Assembly (NCBI RefSeq): GCF_000472925.1 | Contig: NZ_AXAS01000054.1 | Coordinates: 1 to 59,642, forward strand | Origin: Bradyrhizobium sp. Ec3.3 | GTDB taxonomy: Bacteria > Pseudomonadota > Alphaproteobacteria > Rhizobiales > Xanthobacteraceae | Direction: 5' to 3' | Length of the DNA stretch: 59,642 nucleotides | Shown here: positions 1 through 7,935 of the stretch, one piece after another | Position numbering within the stretch: position 1 is the first letter of the stretch | Layout of the letters: every line of letters begins with the position of its first letter | Made by a program: the position numbers and the translations under genes | Notes under the pieces: generated by a model | The model's database searches: none | Told to the model about the DNA's origin: nothing | What the model saw: only the letters and a program-made list of their open reading frames with translations

Positions 1-531
1 GGCTGATCCGTAAGTGCGCCTGATCAAACCCTCGCGTTCGAATTCGGCCAAGTAGCCGTTCACGGTCTTCCGAGTTAGGCCCACCATTTCGGCGAGCGCC
101 TCCTGGCTGAGCGATAGCACGTATTTTCCGGCTTGCTCCTCTGCCTGCGCGAGGCGCGTGATCCGGGCGGCGAGCCGCTGACGCGGGGGCAACGCAATCA
201 CCTCTGCAGCGAGCTGGAGCAGATCGCGCACCTGCAAATAAAGCAGCGCCGCGACAGCTTGCCAAATTTGCGGCCGTTTCATTGCGATCTGAGTCAGGGC
301 ACGGTCGGACGCGAGCAGGATCAGACTGTCATTCATGCATTGGACCGTAACCAATCCCGGGCCTCCGCCAAACCGCGTCGTCTGACCAATCGCGCCGCCA
401 GGAGCTGTAGGGCCGATCAGAACCTCCCGATCGGGCGCCCTCAGAGCACAGTTGAGTGAGATTCGCCTCGCCGAGACGATTTTTGCGGTGAGGCCGCCCT
501 TGGCGCAAAGCGGAAGTAGGACGAGGTCGCC
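1..531 (-). pseudogene. Crp/Fnr-family regulator, decayed and cut by the window edge
   Basis: Read on the minus strand, the frame open from 531 to 1 encodes the later part of a cyclic-nucleotide-binding fold (PDREVLIGPTAPGGAIGQTTRF) and a Crp-type helix-turn-helix (LSQEALAEMVGLTRKTVNGYLAEFEREGLI) that runs off the left edge. The N-terminal half is damaged. The expected stretch LGEANLTQLCSEGA lies in a different frame at about 425-470, so two compensating indels are needed, and a stop codon (532-534) closes the frame before any good start. A usable ATG exists only near 336, which would leave out the nucleotide pocket. The family normally has about 220-240 residues and binds DNA as a dimer. I infer a dead or dying regulator. 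A sequencing error could explain one indel but less easily two plus a missing start. Confidence 0.6.
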
Positions 532-806
532 TTAGGGTCATTCTCGACCGACTCTGCGGGTTTCGGCTACCGTTCGACGTCTGCTCCTCCCCGAAAGCGC
601 AGTACTTGCGGACTGCATCCTGCTGCATGACCGATCAACCTGGTGCGGCGCCGCAACGAGCTCTCGGCGTCCCCAACCGAGAGTAATGGCTCGATTCCGT
701 GCAAATTATATAGGAATTTCAATGAAATACGAGTTCGCAGTTTTATTCTGAGTGGCGCGCCATTTCCAAAATTTCCCATTGAAATAGTTAGTCAATTTTG
801 GGTTTT
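532..806. other. Intergenic, AT-richer, no gene seen
   Basis: About 275 bases without a supported gene. The stretch 700-800 is clearly richer in A and T than its surroundings (tatataggaatttc and similar), which fits a promoter region or old acquired DNA. ORFs crossing it on both strands lack ribosome-binding sites and resemble nothing I recognise. It may hold the lost 5' end of the Crp-like gene. Confidence 0.4.
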
Positions 807-833
807 TGTCCCACTCCAATTCCCAGTGGGACA
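807..833. terminator. Perfect 9-bp stem-loop after the 835-1233 ORF
   Basis: TGTCCCACT, a 9-base loop, then AGTGGGACA: a perfect inverted repeat lying directly after the stop codon (835-837) of the minus-strand ORF. There is no U-tract on the minus-strand side, so it is not a classical Rho-independent terminator. A transcript-end hairpin or an operator are both possible. Confidence 0.45.
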
Positions 834-834
834 G

Positions 835-1233
835 TCAATGTTCTACATCCGATCCCGGATCGGCATCAGGTGATTTCCTTCGTTTGGTGCGTCGCGTGTA
901 CATGCGCTCACTGCCGTTTTGATATCGACGCATGACCACTTCGGTGCCATCCCCGCTCGGAAATACAACGATCGGCTCGATCCGGTGAGGCTTAGGAGGT
1001 TTGCCAACGGGACGACCTATCGCCTTCATGTGTTCGTACATCGACATCGACATCGACATCGACGCGGCGTTGAATGCTACGTGCACATGGCTGCACCTGC
1101 CACAGGTAAGCGTCAAATTCGCATTGCGCTTAAGCTGTCCGAAATTGAGCGCCGCCTCCTCGCCGCACTGGGGCAAGAGACGGCCATCAGGTCCGCTTTC
1201 ATTTGACGGCCATTGCGTTGTTTTAGGGGGCAC
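835..1233 (-). CDS. Small hypothetical protein with a Met-Ser repeat
   Basis: The frame encodes up to 132 residues. The C-terminal half, from KAIGRPVGKPPKPHRIEP onward, is basic and composed like a real protein, and it ends exactly before a stem-loop (807-833). The middle holds MSMSMSMY, produced by four tandem ACATCG hexamers (as read on the plus strand). A short CGRC motif precedes it. No start is convincing: the GTG at 1233 and the ATGs around 1048-1066 all lack a clear Shine-Dalgarno sequence. I do not recognise a family. The opposite strand is also open, so this may be a spurious ORF. Confidence 0.35.
   Translation of the reverse strand: MPPKTTQWPSNESGPDGRLLPQCGEEAALNFGQLKRNANLTLTCGRCSHVHVAFNAASMSMSMSMYEHMKAIGRPVGKPPKPHRIEPIVVFPSGDGTEVVMRRYQNGSERMYTRRTKRRKSPDADPGSDVEH
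1038..1061. repeat. Tandem hexamer (ACATCG) x4
   Basis: Four exact copies of ACATCG in a row, in frame within the 835-1233 ORF, where each copy on the minus strand encodes Met-Ser or Ser-Met. Slippage could lengthen or shorten the protein by two residues per unit without breaking the frame. Confidence 0.8.
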
Positions 1234-1303
1234 CCAAGCTGGGCGAGTCGGGGCGAGAGCTCTCGATCCATGGGCCAGCCGAAGCCGCGCGGCGGCTGCG
1301 TTT

Positions 1304-2470
1304 CTAGTCGATCGCCGGCTCCTGGGACGCCTTGAATTTCAGCTTCACCATCGCCGTGCTGGTTGCATTTGTCAGCAGATCGAAGTTGCCCCGCGCCTTC
1401 CGTCCCTTCTCGAGGATCGTGATCTTCAGGTTCGAGAAATTCACCTGCCTGATCACGTCGGGTCTGACGGCGGTGATGCGGCACCCTGGCGTTGCATCGA
1501 TAAAGAAGATGTTCTTCTTCAGGGTTGGACCCGAATGGGTATTCTCCGATTCGTTCACCTCGCCGGCGATCTCGTCGCATGAGCGCGCGGGGGAGGCCGA
1601 TGGCGCCGGCGGCATAGACTCCGCTTCGGGCGCCCGCGGCGGGACCGTCGCGAGCGCCGTACCGGGCTGCTCGGGAGGCCGCGCGGCCGGCACGGCGGGC
1701 GGAATCAGGACAGGCGTCGGTACCGCGGCCGGTGCCGCGTACGTTCCCTCGGGAGCTCTTTCCGCAGTCTTCGCCGTTGGCACGGCGGCCGGCGCGACTG
1801 TCGCCCTGATCTTCTCGAAATAGACGAAACCGGCGGTGCCGGTCACGGCGAAGCACATCAGCGTCGCGGCCAACGGCCAGGCCCAACCGTGTGCAGCGGC
1901 TCGATTCTTCGGCGGCGGTTGGACCGGGGGCGGACGTGTGCCGACGGTGCCACCCTCACCGGGCATCGCGACCCTGTAGGCGTGCACCGGCGTCGGGATG
2001 TTCTTAAGCTCCTGGGCGCCGATGTCGGCGAACTCGACTGAGAGCCTATTAGCTACCTGCTCGTGGACTGCACGCGAGACGCAGATGCCACCTACCTCAG
2101 CGAGGCCCTCCAGCCGCGCGGCAATGTTGACACCATCGCCGAGAAGATCGCCGTCCCGTTCGACGACGTCGCCGATAGTAATGCCGATACGGAAGCTCAT
2201 ATGCCGGGTGGGCTGGTAAGCCATGTTCCGGGTACGGAGACTCTCCTGGATGTCGATGGCGCAACGTACTGCCTCGACAGCACTGGGAAACTCGGCAAGG
2301 ACGGCATCTCCGGCGGTATTGAAGATACGGCCGCCCGCCTTGGCGATAAAATCATCAACCACCTCGCGGTAGGCGGCGAGGCGGCGCAGCGTCTCCTCCT
2401 CGTCCTCGGCGACAAGTCTGCTGTAGCCCGCGATGTCGGCGGCAAAAATCGCCGCAATCTTGCGCCTCAT
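1304..2470 (-). CDS. Membrane-anchored class III adenylate/guanylate cyclase
   Basis: The 388-residue protein starts with a cyclase homology domain (about 1-170). It has the metal-binding Asp in AADIAGYS, the second Asp in FNTAGDAVLAEF, and GVNIAARLE supplying the transition-state Asn and Arg. The Lys of the usual KTxGD substrate motif is Asn here, as in the second cyclase of the window, so base specificity is uncertain. A proline/alanine-rich linker surrounds one membrane segment (about 196-218, WPLAATLMCFAVTGTAGF). After about 75 Pro/Ala-rich residues comes a compact C-terminal domain (about 295-388) with two Cys, probably outside the membrane. This layout puts the cyclase in the cytoplasm and a sensing domain in the periplasm. 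The start ATG at 2470 aligns with that of the paralogue at 6189. Confidence 0.85.
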   Translation of the reverse strand: MRRKIAAIFAADIAGYSRLVAEDEEETLRRLAAYREVVDDFIAKAGGRIFNTAGDAVLAEFPSAVEAVRCAIDIQESLRTRNMAYQPTRHMSFRIGITIGDVVERDGDLLGDGVNIAARLEGLAEVGGICVSRAVHEQVANRLSVEFADIGAQELKNIPTPVHAYRVAMPGEGGTVGTRPPPVQPPPKNRAAAHGWAWPLAATLMCFAVTGTAGFVYFEKIRATVAPAAVPTAKTAERAPEGTYAAPAAVPTPVLIPPAVPAARPPEQPGTALATVPPRAPEAESMPPAPSASPARSCDEIAGEVNESENTHSGPTLKKNIFFIDATPGCRITAVRPDVIRQVNFSNLKITILEKGRKARGNFDLLTNATSTAMVKLKFKASQEPAID

Positions 2471-2666
2471 CGATGCTGCTTCCCAGAAATCCTTTACGGC
2501 AATTTTTCGTGATAATCGTGAGCGAAGTCAACGCGCTCTTCACGGCATCCTAAACAGGCAAGGCCTCCAGTGCCTGCACGCGGATCGCTGTGGTTTCGAC
2601 GCACCAGTCGTACCGTAGCCCGAATCGACTTCGCGTCACGATTCGGCTGTTTAGCAAGACGCGATC

Positions 2667-2801
2667 CTAGTTGCAGGCGCCGTCGCAGGCGGTGGCAAAA
2701 CCAAGCTCTGCCAATATGGATCGGCCGGGCTTCGTCACGCCGAGCAGGGCGACAACGACAACCGCAATCGCTGCGAGCACAAGAGTTCGTCGGTAAGACA
2801 T
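2667..2801 (-). CDS. 44-residue membrane or secreted peptide
   Basis: A short ORF preceded by AGAAGGA about 10 bases before the ATG. The peptide begins MSYRRTLVLAAIAVVVVALL, a basic start followed by a strong hydrophobic helix, and ends ATACDGACN with two Cys. It looks like a signal-anchored or exported small peptide. It lies 196 bases upstream of the cyclase at 1304-2470 on the same strand, and a copy of the TGACCCAAATG element lies 98 bases before it. I do not recognise a family. The support is the ribosome-binding site, the composition and a parallel small ORF before the other cyclase. Confidence 0.5.
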   Translation of the reverse strand: MSYRRTLVLAAIAVVVVALLGVTKPGRSILAELGFATACDGACN

Positions 2802-2898
2802 AGGCGCGAATCCTTCTTGGTAAGCCGGTCATAAGCCGACCATTTGAATGCTCTGTAGGGTGGGCGCTGGGGTCGTCCATTGTGACCACCGTGAGACA

Positions 2899-2914
2899 TG
2901 ACCCAAATGAGCTA
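2899..2914. promoter_or_regulatory. TGACCCAAATGAGCTA site (half-conserved copy 1)
   Basis: Carries the left arm of the recurrent palindrome TGACCCAAATGGGTCA with a changed right arm. The same 16 bases occur inverted at 6565-6580. It lies upstream of the 44-residue ORF at 2801 in a gene-free stretch between two minus-strand genes. Confidence 0.5.
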
Positions 2915-2988
2915 GTCAAAACTTGATTGCCTTCGCAGTCATCTCTGCTCGTCATGTCGTGGGGCAACCACGTGAGAATCGAGGAAAT

Positions 2989-3468
2989 TCAGTCGCCTTT
3001 TTCTTCCTCGTCGTCATCGCTGTCGTCGTCTAGCAGGTTAAACGTAAGCGTCCCGGTGACGACGTTCAATTCCCGGAAGTTCTTCAGTTCGTCCGGTCCG
3101 CAGGTGTAGTTCGGGGTCCGCATGCGCATGAATTGCTGGCGCTCGATACAGATCGGGACCGATCCGTCCCACGTGCCCGTGTCCGATGCGCCGAACAAAT
3201 AGGCCGACCCACTGACCATGCGCTGCGAGGTACATTCGCCGTCATCAAGGTTGAACCAGCCTCGCACGACGAAGTACTCGCTCTCTTCCGCGTCGCGATA
3301 GGAAAGCGCCACGGAAACCTTCTCTCCAGCCTTGTTGCATACTCTCAGGGTCGACGTCGCCAGCGCATCCGCGGATGCCGGTTCAGTGCCGGCGTTCACG
3401 CACGTTAGCAGCACGACGATGCCGCAAGCGGCGGCCTGTCCGAGCAATGAACGATAGTTTGCGTGCAC
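2989..3468 (-). CDS. Secreted DUF1036 family protein
   Basis: 159 residues starting at GTG (3468), chosen because AGGAG lies 7 bases before it. A signal peptide covers about residues 1-35 (LLGQAAACGIVVLLTCVNA). The body has the DUF1036 pattern: a pair of beta-hairpins around VCNKAGEKVSVALSYRD, VRGWFNLDDGECTS and AYLFGAS. The tail is very acidic (LLDDDSDDDEEEKGD), which is unusual for the family. Function is unknown; DUF1036 proteins are small envelope or periplasmic proteins common in alphaproteobacteria. It sits alone between the two cyclase genes on the same strand. Confidence 0.8.
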   Translation of the reverse strand: MHANYRSLLGQAAACGIVVLLTCVNAGTEPASADALATSTLRVCNKAGEKVSVALSYRDAEESEYFVVRGWFNLDDGECTSQRMVSGSAYLFGASDTGTWDGSVPICIERQQFMRMRTPNYTCGPDELKNFRELNVVTGTLTFNLLDDDSDDDEEEKGD

Positions 3469-3591
3469 TTATTTCTCCTGTGACGGCGTGAGCCGGCTTG
3501 ATATCAAGAAGTGTTCTTGAGGGGCATTACCCGGAACCAACCGGGAAGCTCGCGTCGTCTCTGCTCAGCGGCCCGCGCCGCCTCGCTGTGT

Positions 3592-6189
3592 TCAGTTGGC
3601 GATGTCCGGATCCAGCGCCTTGGCGGCGGCAATATCAGCGGCGCCCGTCCGATCGCCCCTGCTCGATTTCGCCATGCCACGCCGATAGAGCGCTTGCGCA
3701 TTCCTCGGGTCGATCTGCACGGCCCGATCATAGTCGGCGATCGCTCCGGCGAGATTGCCCTTCTTTTCGAGCAAGGCGGCCCGCGCCAACCGCAAATCCA
3801 CATCGTCCGGCTTGATGCGAATCGCCTGGTCGTAGTCCGTCAAATTCTTGTCTATTGCGCTCTCGTCCCTGTACTCCGCTCGAATTCTATAATTATCCGC
3901 GAACGTCGGCTCTTTGGAGACAAACTCGTCGAGATATTTCATCACTTGGGGTGCGCCATCGACCATTTCCTGCACCAAATGTGCGCGGCTATCGAAGTTA
4001 TATTTATCGTTTGGATCGAGCCGGATCGCCAAACTGTAGTCAGCGAGAGCCTTCTGGTAGTCCTTCAGCCGTCTCCAAAGTGTTGCGCGTTCGTAGGCAG
4101 CTTCTGACGTCGGCGCACTCGCAATCGTGGCATCGTATAGTTGTATGATGGACATGTAGTCGGCTCGAGCTGCATCAACCTCGCCTTTGCGCTCCAGCAA
4201 GTCGGCTCTTGATTTGAGATAGCTGACGTTCTTCGGGTCCAACTTGATCGCCATGCCATAGTCGTTCAACGCGGCCGCGGCGCGATCACTAGCCACATTG
4301 AATTCGGCGCGCTTGGCGAAGTTCTCTGCCGACGGCTCTAGTCGAACGAGCTGATTCAGATCTGCTAAAGCCCGAGTTGCGTCGCCTTTCTCCTTCCAAA
4401 GACTGCTGCGGCCCAAATAGAGCTTCGGATTGTTTGGCTGCAGCGCAACCGCCGCATCAAAGTCCGCAATAGCCTGATCATAGGAGTCGATCTTGTCCCA
4501 AAGCTCGGCCCGCGCAGTGTAGCGTTCCGGGTTCTTGGGATCGAGTTCGATCAACCTCGTCCGGTCGGCGATCGCCTGGTCCCACTTCGAATCGTTCATA
4601 TATCGATCGGCACGAATCTCGAGAGCGTTGATGCGATCCTCAGTAGAAGTCTGAAGCGAATCGATGACGGTGTTACATGCGTCGACGCCATTCTCTGAGG
4701 CGCACCGAGAGAAAGGCGTATTGCGTTCTGCCGAGGTCGTGGCAAAAGCGACGACGTAAATTCCCGTGAGGATGATCGCTCCTGCCTTCAGGTTCCTGTC
4801 GAAGATTACTGGGGCAGATACCGTTGACCAGGTGAAGCCCGGACGAGCGAGACGGGCGGCTGGCCACGCCAACGCTGTAGGCAGTGCCATGGCAAAGAAA
4901 TAGATGAGACTATCTCCTTGTAAGATGGTTGGAAAGGATATCAGTCTCGAGACGGCCGCCAGGAGCAGCCCCATGGCGAATGGAATCAGCCATACGAGGG
5001 TGATTGTGGCCGCGTCCAGGGCGGAGGACACGCGCGATTGCGGCGTGGTCAGTAGACATCCCGCGAGTACGACGGGTAGCGGGATGACGATGAGAGAGAG
5101 TGTACCCACGGACGAGTGAAAAACCGCATACCGATAGACGAGCAAGAGCGCAATGAGCATCAATGCCGCCAAGACCGTGCGGTCTCGGAACTTGCGCCAT
5201 AAAGCCGCGCTTGCGCCCACGCAGCCAAGGAAGAATGAAAGCTCCGTTGACGCAATGTAACCCGCGTCGTAGCTGCCCAGGCCGACATAACGAAGTATCG
5301 GAATGGAAGCGGGGCCAAGCCAGCAGATCGCGCCATAAGCCACCGCTGCCTTGCCGCGGTCCGTCCAACCGAGTTGCAGCCTTCGATCAAGGAGCCAGAT
5401 AGCGACGAGAACGACCATGCCGCTCAGAAGCCCAATGACGACATACGTCAGCATGCCGGCGGGCGCGTGAGTTGCCGCATCCGGCACCTTGGATAGAGCG
5501 ACCAGCGCGAGCAGCACGACAAGAGCCTCTTGGAGTGTTTGTCGGTCGCATGCCGTTCCAAGCCTTGCGGTCCAGCTCTGTCCGGCGGCGCTACCCTCAC
5601 TGTGCTTGTCAACGCGCTTGAATAGGGTGGCTAGAAAGTCCCGCGGCGACTTGCCGGATTTGCGTGCCTTGCCATCCCCGGTTTGGTTTCCGACCATATA
5701 GGCGTGCACCGGGTCCATATTCTTGATCGGCTGCGCTCCCATGTCTGTGAATGGGACGGAGACTCTGTTTGCAACCTGCTCGTAGACACCGCGTGACACG
5801 CAAATGCCGCCGACGTCTGCCAAGCCTTCGAGACGCGCAGCAATGTTCACGCCTTCGCCAAGCAAATCGCCATCACTTTCGTGAACATCGCCGATCGTGA
5901 TGCCTATCCGAAAGCTCATCTGCCGGCTGGGTGGGAAGGCGCTGTTCCTGGTCCGGAGGCTTTCCTGGATGTCGATGGCGCATCGCACCGCATCGACTGC
6001 GCTGGGAAACTCGGCAAGCACGGCATCGCCAGCGGTGTTGAAGATCCGCCCGCCGGCCTCGACGATAAATTCGTCGGTGACCTTCCGATAGGCCTTCAGT
6101 CTGCGAAGCGTCTCTTCTTCGTCCTCGGCAACCAGGCGGCTATAGCCAGCGATATCGGCAGCAAAAATGGCGGCGATCTTGCGCTTCAT
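3592..6189 (-). CDS. Class III cyclase with multi-pass membrane region and TPR repeats
   Basis: 865 residues. Residues 1-170 are a cyclase domain nearly identical in its core to the one at 1304-2470 (AADIAGYSRLVAEDEEETLRR is shared), with the metal Asp residues and GVNIAARLE intact and Asn in place of the substrate Lys. Roughly 225-480 is hydrophobic with eight or more predicted membrane spans. Roughly 520-860 is a run of TPR units, each with the AIADYDxAIxLDPxN signature. The TPR region probably faces the periplasm or binds partners that tune the cyclase. A 35-residue ORF (6196-6303) ends 6 bases before the start and may be co-translated with it. The closest relatives I know are rhizobial cyclases with variable C-terminal effector regions. 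Confidence 0.88.
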   Translation of the reverse strand: MKRKIAAIFAADIAGYSRLVAEDEEETLRRLKAYRKVTDEFIVEAGGRIFNTAGDAVLAEFPSAVDAVRCAIDIQESLRTRNSAFPPSRQMSFRIGITIGDVHESDGDLLGEGVNIAARLEGLADVGGICVSRGVYEQVANRVSVPFTDMGAQPIKNMDPVHAYMVGNQTGDGKARKSGKSPRDFLATLFKRVDKHSEGSAAGQSWTARLGTACDRQTLQEALVVLLALVALSKVPDAATHAPAGMLTYVVIGLLSGMVVLVAIWLLDRRLQLGWTDRGKAAVAYGAICWLGPASIPILRYVGLGSYDAGYIASTELSFFLGCVGASAALWRKFRDRTVLAALMLIALLLVYRYAVFHSSVGTLSLIVIPLPVVLAGCLLTTPQSRVSSALDAATITLVWLIPFAMGLLLAAVSRLISFPTILQGDSLIYFFAMALPTALAWPAARLARPGFTWSTVSAPVIFDRNLKAGAIILTGIYVVAFATTSAERNTPFSRCASENGVDACNTVIDSLQTSTEDRINALEIRADRYMNDSKWDQAIADRTRLIELDPKNPERYTARAELWDKIDSYDQAIADFDAAVALQPNNPKLYLGRSSLWKEKGDATRALADLNQLVRLEPSAENFAKRAEFNVASDRAAAALNDYGMAIKLDPKNVSYLKSRADLLERKGEVDAARADYMSIIQLYDATIASAPTSEAAYERATLWRRLKDYQKALADYSLAIRLDPNDKYNFDSRAHLVQEMVDGAPQVMKYLDEFVSKEPTFADNYRIRAEYRDESAIDKNLTDYDQAIRIKPDDVDLRLARAALLEKKGNLAGAIADYDRAVQIDPRNAQALYRRGMAKSSRGDRTGAADIAAAKALDPDIAN

Positions 6190-6195
6190 GACGAT

Positions 6196-6303
6196 CTAAA
6201 TGCATCCTGCGGCATGGTTGGGCGACCCTGCTGCCTTGTCGCAGGCATGCACCTGCGAGGCCGCCGTGAAAAGCAACGTCGCGCCGACCTGGGAGCGTTT
6301 CAT
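6196..6303 (-). CDS. 35-residue exported peptide upstream of the TPR cyclase
   Basis: Short ORF with GAAGGA five bases before its ATG. The peptide MKRSQVGATLLFTAASQVHA reads as a signal peptide ending at AxA-like residues, followed by a 15-residue tail with two Cys. Its stop codon lies 6 bases before the ATG of the cyclase at 6189, so the two are probably translated from one message. The palindrome at 6367-6384 lies 64 bases upstream. It parallels the small ORF before the other cyclase: both have a basic start, a hydrophobic core and a short tail with two Cys. No family is recognised. Confidence 0.45.
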   Translation of the reverse strand: MKRSQVGATLLFTAASQVHACDKAAGSPNHAAGCI

Positions 6304-6366
6304 GGCAATCCTTCATGCTCCGGAAACTAAATGGTTCAGGGCATAGTTGAACGCCAAGCTGGGAGC

Positions 6367-6384
6367 ATGACCCAAATGGGTCAT
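6367..6384. promoter_or_regulatory. ATGACCCAAATGGGTCAT palindrome (full copy)
   Basis: Inverted repeat ATGACCCA / TGGGTCAT around a central AA. An identical 18-mer occurs at 11550-11567. It lies 64 bases before the 35-residue ORF of the TPR-cyclase operon. Its size and symmetry fit a dimeric repressor or activator operator. Confidence 0.6.
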
Positions 6385-6564
6385 GCGGCCTTCCGATCAC
6401 TGGCCATACACGAGTATAAGGATACTGCCGCCGATCATGTCGGGAGGCCCAAGCGTGTTCTGTAGAGGTCGGCTCAGGAACAGACGCCAGAGATCGATGA
6501 ATATGAGAAGCCGGCAGTGCTTCCGCCCCTTGCCAACGTCGTCGGCCCGGAAAATATCCGCGCC

Positions 6565-6580
6565 TAGCTCATTTGGGTCA
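6565..6580. promoter_or_regulatory. TGACCCAAATGAGCTA site, inverted (half-conserved copy 2)
   Basis: Reads tagctcatttgggtca on the plus strand, the exact reverse complement of the site at 2899-2914. It lies about 207 bases before the secreted-protein gene at 6788. Confidence 0.5.
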
Positions 6581-6787
6581 TGACGGTCCATCGACAGCCA
6601 CGCCTTGGTGGTGCGGCCGCCCAGACCGAATGAGGAGAGCCTCGTGCAACGGCGCAGCTACGCTTCGGTCTCAGGCAGCAGCCCGACAGAACACGTCGAT
6701 CTGTCGTCGCCTGAATGGTTCTCCAATTGACGACGATGGTAGGAGCTACGCATGATTGGGGAGGGTGGACTTGCTTGGGGGGCTGTT

Positions 6788-7618
6788 ATGAGACGCTCGA
6801 TCGCCATTTCGCTGTTGTTGATCTGTGCTGCGCCTGCTGAGGCTGCGCCGCCTGCGAGCTGCGCGGGCAAGTTTATTGGCGTGTGGACCCATCAAGGCAT
6901 CGCGGGGATCATGAGCACTTCGACGATCCTCGGCGATGGTCGAGCACTATGCAGTGACAATTCCGCCTGCGTTCAGGGGACCTGGACCTGTTCGGGAAAC
7001 GTGCTCACTTATGACAATGGGATGTATAAAACCGACTACACGCTTCAGCCTAACGGCACAATGACGGCGCGAGGCGGAATCGTCGTGACGAAGAAGGGGC
7101 GTCCTTTAGGGGCAGCTGCTAACGTGACTGCCGACATTCTTGGCATCAGTCGCGAGGTACCTGCATCGCCGTCACCATCTTCCACCGTGGCACCGAAACC
7201 GAGCAGAGAGGCAATGCCGGACCCCGCTGACCGAGCGAAGGCGGAAGCGGCTGCCCGATATGCACGCACGCTGTTCAGCGCCGGGCAGGCGGCTGCGCGC
7301 GTGGCGCGCGAACCGGGAGGAGGACCCGCGGATTGGTCGACCGCCGAAGATCGCTTTCGGGAAGCCGCTACCGAATTCAGAAAGGCCGGGGACGTTCGCA
7401 ACGAGAAGATTGCGCTGGATGACGCCGCAATCGCCCGGCGAGAAGCTGCCAAGCCTCCGCACAGCCTGGCGCAAGCGCCGAAATCGCGAAAAGGTATTGC
7501 GAAGGATAGTCTACGCTGCAAGTTGTACGAGAAGCAGCTCGAGGCTACGGCCGACGATCCTCGAACAGCCGAGCTGTTGGCAAAGCTCCGCAGCGAGCAT
7601 AAGGACGCGGGATGTTGA
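6788..7618 (+). CDS. Secreted hypothetical protein with helical C-terminus
   Basis: 276 residues from the ATG at 6788, chosen over the one at 6752 because it places a clean signal peptide (MRRSIAISLLLICAAPAEAA) at the very N-terminus. Residues about 22-110 form a beta-rich domain with four Cys (CAGKF, CSDN, CVQGTWTCSG), resembling small periplasmic lipocalin-like or avidin-like folds in rhythm only. Then come a Pro/Ser linker and a helical region with alternating Ala and charged residues (about 150-240), which may be one or two TPR-like units. I cannot name a family. It has its own promoter region shared divergently with the TPR cyclase. Confidence 0.7.
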   Translation: MRRSIAISLLLICAAPAEAAPPASCAGKFIGVWTHQGIAGIMSTSTILGDGRALCSDNSACVQGTWTCSGNVLTYDNGMYKTDYTLQPNGTMTARGGIVVTKKGRPLGAAANVTADILGISREVPASPSPSSTVAPKPSREAMPDPADRAKAEAAARYARTLFSAGQAAARVAREPGGGPADWSTAEDRFREAATEFRKAGDVRNEKIALDDAAIARREAAKPPHSLAQAPKSRKGIAKDSLRCKLYEKQLEATADDPRTAELLAKLRSEHKDAGC

Positions 7619-7935
7619 AAGTCGTCGCAGACCTTGGAATGTCGATTCCCAAAGCATTCGCAAGTCGAGATTGAAGAGAAGCTACTCGGCGATTGAGACG
7701 AAGCCGATCAGTACTCCAGGTAGCCGACCGACTTAGTCTTGGCGGTATTGGAGGTCGATCCGCGTCCGTGGGCGTTTCTCTTCGAACTCCCTGTCGAGGA
7801 GGAGGGTTAATTGACCGACACCCGAAGCGCTTCACGCCGAACACGATTTGTGCTGCCGAGCAGCTCTCCCCGAGCCGCGAGGTCGCGCTGCTTATTCACC
7901 GTCGCCATTTTTTTGCGCACGTTGATCCGGTTGCC
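7619..7935. other. Leader region of the 7936 TPR gene
   Basis: About 317 bases without a firm gene. A very strong Shine-Dalgarno run (GAGGAGGAGGG, ending near 7806) lies just before TTG at 7811. The frame from that TTG encodes 42 residues and ends in a TGA that overlaps the ATG at 7936 (ATGA). It could be a short leader peptide translated in concert with the TPR gene, which has no good ribosome-binding site of its own. Confidence 0.3.

Larger units (their letters stand above)
6304..6787. other. Divergent intergenic region with two palindrome copies
   Basis: About 480 bases between the minus-strand small ORF/cyclase pair and the plus-strand gene at 6788. It carries a full palindrome (6367-6384) and an altered copy in the opposite orientation (6565-6580), about 200 bases apart. 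No gene in it has a ribosome-binding site. It is likely the shared promoter region for both directions. Confidence 0.5.
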
